Assembly: GCA_016932295.1 (NCBI GenBank)
Contig: JAFGDC010000360.1
Location: 1 to 13,970, forward strand
DNA from: a candidate division CSSED10-310 bacterium
Lineage (GTDB): Bacteria; CSSED10-310; JAFGDC01
DNA length: 13,970 bases
Reading direction: 5' to 3'
The notes beneath the pieces are model-generated. The model was not told where the DNA came from. It was given only the letters and a program-made list of their open reading frames with translations, and did no database searches. The translations under genes were made by a program, and so were the position numbers. Below, piece after piece: positions 6,037 through 13,134 of this stretch (positions within the stretch are counted from its first letter, which is position 1; each line of letters opens with the position of its first letter).

Positions 6037-7890
6037 TCATTTTTTCCGCAGCACCAACGTGCGGTTGTGCCCGCGCTTGTCGGCCACCGCCAGTGAGCGG
6101 ACGGCGTCGAAACGCTCCGGCGGTACGTAATTGGCGTGAATATCCAGTTTTTGAGAATACTCCACGGTTTTCGCGGCCCCTTCGTCTCCCTTTATCGAAA
6201 AATCCTGTTTCAGCGTGATGTCCTTGGTCTTGTATTCCTGGGGGGCAGGCGAGAACACGGGTTCAAGGTCCTTGGCCAGGGCCAGTTCTATCTTCACCGT
6301 CTGCAATCCTTTTCCCGGCAGCGCGTACACCGAGCGCCGTTCGGTCACGTCCACGCCTATGTCGAAACCGCCGGTGGCCATGGCACCCGGGAAGGCAAGG
6401 AAGTAAAACCCGTCGTCGTTGGCCTCCACCGGTTTGACCTTGAGAGCGGCGGCCAGGACTGAATGAGTCGTTGCCAGGTGGGCGAAATGGTGTGTGTCGA
6501 TTTCGGCATTGTCCCATACGCTGCCGACGAATCCCTTGACCCAGCCTATGACCTTGTCTGAATCCTTGCCGTGCAGATTGAAGTAGGGATTGTAGAGTCC
6601 CGAGAAAATGACATCGGCGGAGCCTTCCAGGGACCGATCTTCCTTCATGGTGAGGTTCAACTTGATGTCCAGCCGGTTGCCGGCGGTTTTCCTGGCTGGT
6701 CCCACTTTGAGCCGCGGTTGTCCCTCCGTCACGCCCAGCAGCAGCGTGTGTCCCTCGAGATGTTCGTTCCTGGCCTCGTGCAAGGATTTGTCGACCCGCA
6801 TGAACATCCCCATGGTGCGCACCCATGCGCTGTCGTAGATCCCCAGGTGGAGGACTCTGTCGGTGAACAGCGGATCGGGGCAGGCCAGCGCCACTACCGA
6901 TTCGCGGCCCGCGGCCTGGAGCATGGCATGGAGCAGCACGGCTTTCTCGAAATCTGTGCCGTAGCGGCTGCGCAGGACATCGCCGGCCGGCCTGGCGGAA
7001 TAATGCACATGCCTGGGATGGAAGGCGATGGCGGTGATGCCTTCCTGCACGTGCTTGTGCAGTTTCAACGCGCTTTGCACCGGGCACTCGATGCCTTCCA
7101 GAAGCTTTTTCACCAGCGCCTGGATATCGTCATCGCTTTTCGTGGCGTCCGAGACCTTGTGAGCCAACTGGGCACCCACTTCTTCCCAGGTCCGGGCCAC
7201 GCCGTATACCAGCCGCGGGCAGCCGGCCATGATGAGCGGATGACTGTCCTCGGTGTTCCAGAGCGGGAGATCCTTGAATTCGAACATGCTTTTCCGTCGG
7301 CCGTTATCCACCACCACGGCGTTGCCGGCGGCGGCGCCGTCGATATACTGGAGGCCGAATGACAGGACGACATCCTCGGGAGTGTCGAAGGTGACTATCC
7401 GCCGCATGATCGGGGCATGCTCGGCCAACTGCAACACACCGTGCAATCCAGCCTGCCATGGCTTGGTATCGGTCACCTCGTAGTCCAGTTCCGTATAGCC
7501 TCCCCGCTCCACTCCCACCAGCGAGATGATCTTGTGCTGGAACGTGGTGTAGTGAGGCGCAGCGCTCAAATACGCAGGGGTGATCTGGTTGATGGCGTAT
7601 TCCGGGGACTCCATGATGGTGCCGTCACACATGACAGTCTTGGCGGAGTGCACGGTGACTGCCTGCTGTTCCGCATGAAACAGCACCGGCACTTCGCTTT
7701 TCTTGTCCCGGTCGAAATCCCTGAGGACGCGCTTCAACTGGTAGTGACGGAAGCAGATCCGACCATCCGCATACAAGGTGTAGTGCCGCTCATCCAGGAT
7801 GATAACCGCATCGCAACCAGGGAATTGCGTCATGTCGGGCCGGGCCGCCAGTTCCGCCAGGATGTTCAAACCTCTCATCTGCCGTTCCAT
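6037..7890 (-). CDS. DUF3857/transglutaminase-like protein lacking the catalytic Cys
   Basis: The 617-residue protein has an N-terminal DUF3857-type beta domain (about 25-190, beginning GCDAVIILDERHYTLYADGR) and a transglutaminase-like helical/beta core (about 255-385). A C-terminal beta-rich region (about 405-617) follows. In active relatives the core carries a GxC(K/x)(D/E)KAxLL motif. Here it reads RYGTDFEKAVLL, with Asp313 at the Cys position, while His348 (VLHLGIY) and Asp367 (MRVDKS) could be the remaining triad members. It therefore should not act as a Cys hydrolase or transglutaminase and may be a scaffold or regulator. No signal peptide is seen. The chosen ATG at 7890 overlaps the upstream TGA (TGATG) and has GGAGGGA 7 nt before it; the GTG at 7896 is too close to that site. 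Tight coupling argues that the two products are made in fixed ratio. Confidence 0.85.
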   Translation of the reverse strand: MERQMRGLNILAELAARPDMTQFPGCDAVIILDERHYTLYADGRICFRHYQLKRVLRDFDRDKKSEVPVLFHAEQQAVTVHSAKTVMCDGTIMESPEYAINQITPAYLSAAPHYTTFQHKIISLVGVERGGYTELDYEVTDTKPWQAGLHGVLQLAEHAPIMRRIVTFDTPEDVVLSFGLQYIDGAAAGNAVVVDNGRRKSMFEFKDLPLWNTEDSHPLIMAGCPRLVYGVARTWEEVGAQLAHKVSDATKSDDDIQALVKKLLEGIECPVQSALKLHKHVQEGITAIAFHPRHVHYSARPAGDVLRSRYGTDFEKAVLLHAMLQAAGRESVVALACPDPLFTDRVLHLGIYDSAWVRTMGMFMRVDKSLHEARNEHLEGHTLLLGVTEGQPRLKVGPARKTAGNRLDIKLNLTMKEDRSLEGSADVIFSGLYNPYFNLHGKDSDKVIGWVKGFVGSVWDNAEIDTHHFAHLATTHSVLAAALKVKPVEANDDGFYFLAFPGAMATGGFDIGVDVTERRSVYALPGKGLQTVKIELALAKDLEPVFSPAPQEYKTKDITLKQDFSIKGDEGAAKTVEYSQKLDIHANYVPPERFDAVRSLAVADKRGHNRTLVLRKK

Positions 7891-9860
7891 CAGCACTTCC
7901 CTCCCTGTTCCTTGCGTAGTACCAGCCAGCGTTCGGCTAAATTTTTGCCATGCCCGGTGATCTCCCTGAAGGCTTTGTATGTATCGGGCGTGACGTAGCG
8001 CTCCTTGGTCATAAACCGCAAGCTGAACCGCAGCTCGTCCACCTCCTGTTTCAGGTTGACGGCCAGTTCCACTGAATCGTTCTTGAGGTCCATGGCCACC
8101 GGCCGGGACGCCAGCCGCCAGCCGGCCGGCACCGTGATGGTTTCACTGGCCTCGGCGAGCTGGAGGAATATCACCATCATGTCGAATTTCCGCTCGGGGG
8201 TGTCCGCGGCGGTGAGATAGCGGACGAGATTAGGGGCGAGAAGGAGGCGCATGAGGGGCAGCCGCAGGTACATGGTATCCTGGTTCACGAGCGCGTACTT
8301 CGGCACTCGATACTCCAGCGTGGAGCGGAAGCTCTCCTTCAGATTCATGATGTCGGTGAAGCATCGGCCGGTGATCTCCACCGCCGGATCCAGCTCACTC
8401 ATCATTTTTTGAAAGAGCCGGTCATGCGCGGCCGCCGGCTGCCATGAATGCATGAATCGTTGGGTGGAATCGGAGCGGCCCCTGCCCCAGTAACTCACGG
8501 AACCGGTGAGCATGCCTTCCGGGGAGATGGTGCTGGTGGCTTCCAGGTTCAGCCGGCTGTCTTCCGGAGTGAAGGTGGTGCTCACGCCGAGGTTTTCTCC
8601 CTCGGGGGAGCCGATAAGGAAGTTCTGGGTGGATTCCGCGGCATCCCAGATCTGCATGGAGAAGGGCGCCCAGGTGGGATCCAGCATGGTGAACGATCCA
8701 TCCGGTTTTAGCCAGGCGGTGACGCAGTGATCGAACTGATCGGCGGGGATGCGGTTGACGGGCGCCAGCGCCTGGGTTTGCGCGGCATAGGCTTCCAGCC
8801 CGGCGGCCCGCAGCATGGTGACGAGCATGCCGCCGTATTCCTTGCACACGCCGCCGCGCTCCCTGAATGTCATGATGCCGGGATGAATGGTGTAGCCCTC
8901 TCCCTGGGCAACGCTGAAACCAATGTAGCGTATCTCCTGGGCGACCCAGTGCAACAGCGCCGCGGCCTTCTCGTCGTCCGTCGCGCAACCTGCGGTCACC
9001 TCGTTCACCACTTTTTTGATGTCTTCGTTCCATTCGAACTGGGTCTCGTTCATCCGGTAGAACCAGCGCGACTTTTCCCGCCAGTCGTGGATGGATGACA
9101 GCAACAGCTTGGGCATGGATGTCTGGATGCCCGGCATGCGCATTTCGGGTGTATAACCTTCGATGTCCTTCTTTTCAAATGAGTACGTATAATACTCATC
9201 GTCCACCAGGCAACAGCTGCGGCAGTCGCCCCGGTAGAATTCGAAGGACAGGGGCATGCGCTTGGGGGAGAGCACGGTATAGCGCTTCTCCTTGATCGGG
9301 ACTTTCTCGCGGAAATACACGATGTCATAGAAGGCACCGTACATGGGCGGCTTGATGCCTGTTTCAGGATCAACCCAGGAGTCCGGGTCGAACCGGTCAC
9401 CGGCGGACTTCAAATAGGCGACATTGAAACCCTTCTTGAAAACTTCATATTCAACCGCGTCGCCCACCTGGAGGTTGCGCAGGCTGTAGAGTTTCATTTT
9501 CACGCGCCAGTAGAGCATTGCTTCCGGCTGCATGACATCGCGGCAGTCGCCCGGATCCAGTTCCTCGACGCCGCCAGCCAGGCGGTGGATTCGCAACCGC
9601 AGTACATTGTTGAGATAGGACCGCGGATCATAATCGAAGCGCAACACGCTCTGCTGGGCCGCCCCTTTTTCCGTGAGGATCTTGACCATGCGATTGGTGT
9701 ACAGGTTGCCGAGGCCGCTGACGTCCACATGCCCCCAGGTATGGTCGAAGACCACCACGATGTCGGCTCCCTTGTGTTCCTTTTCACCGCCGGCAGCGTT
9801 GATGAGCTTCCGCTTTTCCTCGTCGGTCTTTATAAAATCTTTTTCACGCCCGTCGATCAT
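7890..9860 (-). CDS. DUF3857/transglutaminase-like protein with intact Cys-His-Asp triad
   Basis: The 656-residue protein has a DUF3857-like N-terminal region (about 30-195) and a transglutaminase-like core (about 285-400). It ends in a long beta-rich region of unknown role (about 430-656). The core contains the full triad: Cys339 in ERGGVCKEYGGML, His378 in DQFDHCV, and Asp394 in MLDPTW. Such folds act as transglutaminases, peptidases or amidases; the substrate here is not evident. No signal peptide or membrane segment is seen, although many DUF3857/transglutaminase proteins are exported, so cytoplasmic location is only inferred. The ATG at 9860 has AGGAAGGA six nt upstream and is preferred to the upstream extension at 9941, which is low-complexity Pro/Arg-rich. 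It is followed by its catalytically altered paralogue with a 1-nt overlap. Confidence 0.9.
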   Translation of the reverse strand: MIDGREKDFIKTDEEKRKLINAAGGEKEHKGADIVVVFDHTWGHVDVSGLGNLYTNRMVKILTEKGAAQQSVLRFDYDPRSYLNNVLRLRIHRLAGGVEELDPGDCRDVMQPEAMLYWRVKMKLYSLRNLQVGDAVEYEVFKKGFNVAYLKSAGDRFDPDSWVDPETGIKPPMYGAFYDIVYFREKVPIKEKRYTVLSPKRMPLSFEFYRGDCRSCCLVDDEYYTYSFEKKDIEGYTPEMRMPGIQTSMPKLLLSSIHDWREKSRWFYRMNETQFEWNEDIKKVVNEVTAGCATDDEKAAALLHWVAQEIRYIGFSVAQGEGYTIHPGIMTFRERGGVCKEYGGMLVTMLRAAGLEAYAAQTQALAPVNRIPADQFDHCVTAWLKPDGSFTMLDPTWAPFSMQIWDAAESTQNFLIGSPEGENLGVSTTFTPEDSRLNLEATSTISPEGMLTGSVSYWGRGRSDSTQRFMHSWQPAAAHDRLFQKMMSELDPAVEITGRCFTDIMNLKESFRSTLEYRVPKYALVNQDTMYLRLPLMRLLLAPNLVRYLTAADTPERKFDMMVIFLQLAEASETITVPAGWRLASRPVAMDLKNDSVELAVNLKQEVDELRFSLRFMTKERYVTPDTYKAFREITGHGKNLAERWLVLRKEQGGKC

Positions 9861-9890
9861 CTCGCATCCTTCCTGTGAGGTTGATGAACG

Positions 9891-9910
9891 CGGCCCGGTG
9901 CGCCGGGCCG
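9891..9910 (-). promoter_or_regulatory. Leader hairpin before the transglutaminase pair
   Basis: An 8-bp perfect GC stem with a 4-nt loop (CGGCCCGG-TGCG-CCGGGCCG on the plus strand) ends 16 nt upstream of the AGGAAGGA ribosome site of the gene starting at 9860. In the leader RNA it would be very stable. There is no U-run after it, so it is not an attenuator of the ordinary type; it might protect the transcript or affect translation. Confidence 0.5.
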
Positions 9911-9952
9911 GTGGCGGCCGGGTTGCGCCGGGTTGGATCAAACAAGATCCGT

Positions 9953-9980
9953 ACTATACCACCTGGCGAGGGTTCTGCAA
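9953..9980 (-). promoter_or_regulatory. Candidate promoter for the transglutaminase pair
   Basis: On the minus strand TATAGT (9958-9953, 5 of 6 matches) is preceded at 16 bp by TTGCAG (9980-9975). Transcription would begin near 9946 and give a leader of about 85 nt that includes the hairpin at 9891-9910. Confidence 0.45.
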
Positions 9981-10204
9981 TCATTGTGGAGCCGGCCAGG
10001 TTACGCAGTGTCCGGCACTCGTTTCAGCGGCTCGGATGTATCATGGAATCGCTTCAATCACACACCCGGGATAATGGCTTTCCGTCCCGCCTTGGTCAAG
10101 GACACTCGGTCATGGGAGGCGCCGGCCCATCACCGGAATCTCCTTGGGCGATTCCAGACGAAGGCACCATGTCCGGGACATCCGCGGGAGGTCGTAAGAT
10201 GCCT

Positions 10205-10687
10205 TTAGATGCCCAGCCGTTCCGAATGATAGGTGAAGGATACCTTCCGTTGCGCCACGTGGCGATCTACCGGGATGAACCGCTGGTGCTCGTTGATGCT
10301 GTCCAGGTAGTGGGTGCAGTAGGCCAGTATGTAGTTGTCCGCTTTCATCTTGGGCCGCCAGAGAGTTATTGTCTGGGCTACTGCGGAGGCTCGCGCCGGT
10401 ACGGAGACGTACACCGGTTCGCCGATTTCTTCATAACGGCTGGAGGGAGAATCACCCGACACCCACGAGAAGAAGCAGACCTTGACATTGGTGGCATGCT
10501 GCCGGCCCTGGTTATTCACCACCGCCCGGACCCAGTAGGTATCCTTGATTGGCACCGGTCTTTCCAGTGAAAACGCCTCCCCGACATCGTTCACCAGGAT
10601 CAGTGCTGTGCTGGACCAGGGTGTCAGCTCGCGACCTGCCATCTGCAGGTATACTCCGTAACAGGAAAAGACGGGCCGGCGTTTCAT
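10205..10687 (-). CDS. Small CARDB-like beta-sandwich protein
   Basis: The 160-residue protein looks like a single immunoglobulin-type sandwich of the CARDB kind. The segment WVRAVVNNQG (about 52-61), then NVKVCFFSW, the VYVSVPARA strand and a final HVAQRKVSF follow the usual CARDB order: strand plus N-x-G, strand, strand, and the closing (N/H)xAQRxV element. Such domains bind proteins or surfaces and are usually outside the cytoplasm, but no signal peptide is seen. The frame extends upstream to 10945 only as a shadow of the overlapping gene. The ATG at 10687 has GGGAGG 5 nt before it and overlaps the upstream stop as ATGA, which settles the start. Translational coupling to the phospholipase-like gene suggests that the products act together. 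The family call is by pattern only. Confidence 0.75.
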   Translation of the reverse strand: MKRRPVFSCYGVYLQMAGRELTPWSSTALILVNDVGEAFSLERPVPIKDTYWVRAVVNNQGRQHATNVKVCFFSWVSGDSPSSRYEEIGEPVYVSVPARASAVAQTITLWRPKMKADNYILAYCTHYLDSINEHQRFIPVDRHVAQRKVSFTYHSERLGI

Positions 10688-12384
10688 GGTTTCCTCCCGC
10701 ATTGTATCCTCTGATGGGGTGGTCGATCCCACTGAAATGCGGCTGTCCAGTTCTGCCAGGCGCACATCCTGGCGTTGTCGGGAGTGAAGTCCATGGTGCC
10801 CAGTGTGAGGCCGTCCAGAGCCCTGAGATCTAAATTGCTGCTGCTGACTATCCCTTTGTCCTGCATCGCCTTGGCGATGAGGATGGCGCCCAGGTCCGGG
10901 CCGTGTCCCAGCGGATGGCGATTGGCGCGCAGAACCGTCTGCCATGGAATGTGCCCGCCCGGTGAAGCCGGCGACGGAGCCGATTGCACATCCGCCTCGA
11001 GCAGGTCCAGGTAGTTCTCGGTAGAGAGGTCGGCGGTCTTCACCTCGTCTGATGGCTGGGTGTTCGTGCAGTGTCTATTCATCTTGTTTTCGTGTTGTTC
11101 GTTCTCGCGCATCCGAACCGTCATGTCCGATCCCGCGGATTCGTAAGAGAACAATCCCAGAGGGTTGACCTCTTCACTGAAGGGGATGATGTGTCCCTGC
11201 AGCACGAGCAGCAGTCTCGTGCTGCGGTAGAGATCATGGGTCAACAAGTCCATGAGATAAAGCCACCAGCGGTAAGGCAACTCGGTGGATTCGGCCAGCA
11301 GGCTGAGAGGAACCGTACTCAGCTTGTCGAGGGTTTTCAGGCTCCAGACGATGTGGATAAGGATACCCTGCATCAGTTCCACCCAGTTTATTCGGTCCGC
11401 CCGGGAGGGGATGATGGGAGGGGAAGCGAGCAGTTCATCGATGATCCGGCAGGGAACATGATCACAGGGAGTGGGCGCCGGCAGCATGGTCTGGGTGGTG
11501 GCGTACAGGAAGTAATCACTGATGAGTTCGAAGATGTTCCGCAGCATGGACGTTTCGAGATGCCGGCATCTGAGATTGTGGCCGTAAGTGGCGAGCAGGG
11601 CATTGCGGTACAGTAATGCCAGGTGGTTGATGGTGTCATCGTCGAGCGCCATTCGTTCATGCAGGTGCGCCTGGGCGATGTCGGGAGTCTCGCAACCGGT
11701 CCATGCCATGCAATCGATACAGAGTTCCCCGAGATATCTGGTGCAGAGGCTGCTGGGTTGAGGTGCAGTGCCGTACCGATGCATGTACGGATGGCCGAGC
11801 ATGATGGCGGCGAGATGGGTGAGATACCCGAGCGCATGGGCGGTGAGCTTGACTTTGATGTGGTGGGGTTCGGACTGCCGGGCCGCGCACAGGAGATTTT
11901 CAGCGAAGATTCCCGATGTGCCGCAGCGCAGCAGGTCGGTCCAGCAGGGTGCATCCGAGTCGACTGCATAGACCGCGGGTGGCTTGAAACTGGGCACGGT
12001 CCGTTCATCCCGTGCACCCTCTCCTGTATCCAGATCCTCTATCAACAATCGGGTTAATTCCAACTGCTTCTGTAACTGGCGGCACAGACCGTTCGCCACA
12101 TAGTCACGGATGCCGGCGGCACCACAACGTAGTGGCGAGAGGAGCGAGTGGAAGGTAAGGAGCGGCTCCAGGATGCGATATCCCATGAGGATGGCATCCC
12201 TGACCAGGGCGCTGTTCCCTCCCACCTCGTAGCACGCCCAGAAGAACACGTCCGGACCAATGGCCCCCCATCTTGCCAGCTTCAGACACTCCTCGGTTTC
12301 GAAGAATCCGGCGCAGCCCGGATCACATTTCAACAACTCCACGCTCTTGCCCAGCGTGATCAGGTGGATACCAACATGAGGCAT
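10684..12384 (-). CDS. Zinc-phospholipase-C-like protein, extended
   Basis: The first ~300 of 566 residues resemble the zinc-dependent phospholipase C / S1-P1 nuclease-type helical fold. An N-terminal MPHVGIHL carries His3 and His7, AIGPDVFFW carries Asp45, and AHALGYLTHLAAIMLGHP carries His183, His190 and His198. In relatives the last motif is HxxxDxxxHP, where the Asp is a zinc ligand. Here Ile194 takes its place, so the metal site may be incomplete. The remaining ~265 residues contain a helical part (about 330-400), a polar linker (about 420-475) and a tail (LGTMDFTPDNARM) that I do not recognise; the protein is longer than usual members. No signal peptide is seen. GGGAGGT precedes the ATG at 12384. 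Its stop overlaps the next gene as ATGA. Confidence 0.7.
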   Translation of the reverse strand: MPHVGIHLITLGKSVELLKCDPGCAGFFETEECLKLARWGAIGPDVFFWACYEVGGNSALVRDAILMGYRILEPLLTFHSLLSPLRCGAAGIRDYVANGLCRQLQKQLELTRLLIEDLDTGEGARDERTVPSFKPPAVYAVDSDAPCWTDLLRCGTSGIFAENLLCAARQSEPHHIKVKLTAHALGYLTHLAAIMLGHPYMHRYGTAPQPSSLCTRYLGELCIDCMAWTGCETPDIAQAHLHERMALDDDTINHLALLYRNALLATYGHNLRCRHLETSMLRNIFELISDYFLYATTQTMLPAPTPCDHVPCRIIDELLASPPIIPSRADRINWVELMQGILIHIVWSLKTLDKLSTVPLSLLAESTELPYRWWLYLMDLLTHDLYRSTRLLLVLQGHIIPFSEEVNPLGLFSYESAGSDMTVRMRENEQHENKMNRHCTNTQPSDEVKTADLSTENYLDLLEADVQSAPSPASPGGHIPWQTVLRANRHPLGHGPDLGAILIAKAMQDKGIVSSSNLDLRALDGLTLGTMDFTPDNARMCAWQNWTAAFQWDRPPHQRIQCGRKP

Positions 12385-12531
12385 AGACCACCTCCCTCTT
12401 GCCCATCGCCACCTTCGGGCAAACCCACCCGGCCCGTCGCGGTTTAAAGATACCACCGCCGGCGACCGGCCGGATTGGGTGTCGTAACCTGTTCAACCCT
12501 GCGGTCATCATCGACCGATTGATAATTCTGA

Positions 12532-13116
12532 CTACCTTAGTCTAACATACATCGTGGAATATTCAAGGATCGCATCGACGCGACATTCCTGCCGCATGAT
12601 CCTCCCCTCGGCTCTCCCCCGTCTGGCCGGAAGACCATCATGGCTGTATTTATGGACATTCGCGTAGGGAGACGCCTCCCACGTGTTCATGGGGATTGTG
12701 CGATAGTTATTTCCCGAGCGGTAAACCGGGTCGTTCATCACCCATACGACGCGCTTGTCTTGCATGGGGTAGCCGGTTTTCTGAAGCATCTCAGCTATCG
12801 CTTCAATCACGGCGTCGATCTCATCTGGCCGGTTGACCTCGATCACTCCGTCGCCGTTGTCATCCGCAATGCGCGAAAGCGATGGATATGCCGAGGGGTC
12901 TTGCCGGTGCGCCGTCCACATCTTATAGACGGCGCCCATCTTGGGTTGCTGAAGCCCTTCCTTGCCTTCCGTTTCGATGGCGGGCCATGTATTGTGAATG
13001 CGATTTACGGGATAGATTTTACCGTCGTAGCGCACGAGAACCGGGCGATAGGCAGATGTGGGTTTGTCGTCATCGCCCATCATCTCCAGGTCGCCGTAGT
13101 GGTTCCAATAAGCCAT
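12532..13116 (-). pseudogene. Multiheme cytochrome, C-terminal part after an in-frame TAG
   Basis: These 194 residues continue the upstream cytochrome in the same reading frame. The codons after its TAG at 13135-13137 read TFYGPD and then the Met at 13116, without any frameshift. The segment has no CXXCH motif. It includes AYWNHYGDLEMMG, PVLVRYDGKIYPVNRIH, a calcium-loop-like DDNGDGVIEVNRPDE, and KRVVWVMNDPVYRSGNNY. As I recall, related cytochromes have Trp at the position of the TAG (KHLWTFYGPDM), so a TGG-to-TAG change is the simplest reading. After ANVHKYSHDG the sequence (ARRGRAEGRIMRQE, ending YVRLR) no longer resembles the family, suggesting that the original 3' end is also missing or altered. 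The Met at 13116 has no ribosome site, so separate translation is unlikely. Confidence 0.65.
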
Positions 13117-13134
13117 GTCAGGACCGTAGAACGT

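Larger units (their letters stand above)
9861..10204. other. 344-nt intergenic leader of the transglutaminase pair
   Basis: I find no gene here. It holds the candidate promoter (9953-9980) and leader hairpin (9891-9910) listed separately. It also holds a direct repeat GCCGGGTTG (from about 9917) and a 13-bp dyad ATGTCC-G-GGACAT (10169-10181), just downstream of the CARDB-like gene's stop. The dyad is too tight to be a hairpin terminator and could be an operator. The gap suggests that the two gene pairs can be transcribed separately. Confidence 0.4.

Noticed and set aside
6571..7362. 263-codon open frame opposite the Cys-less transglutaminase-like gene
   Set aside because: It is a high-GC antisense shadow of a clearly recognisable gene, with no start signal.
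9875..10570. 231-codon plus-strand frame across the intergenic gap and the CARDB-like gene
   Set aside because: Half of it is antisense to a gene with a well-placed ribosome site and coupled start, and its product has no recognisable features.
12502..12517. CGGTC-ATCATC-GACCG hairpin as terminator of the cytochrome gene
   Set aside because: The stem is only 5 bp and no T-run follows on the minus strand.
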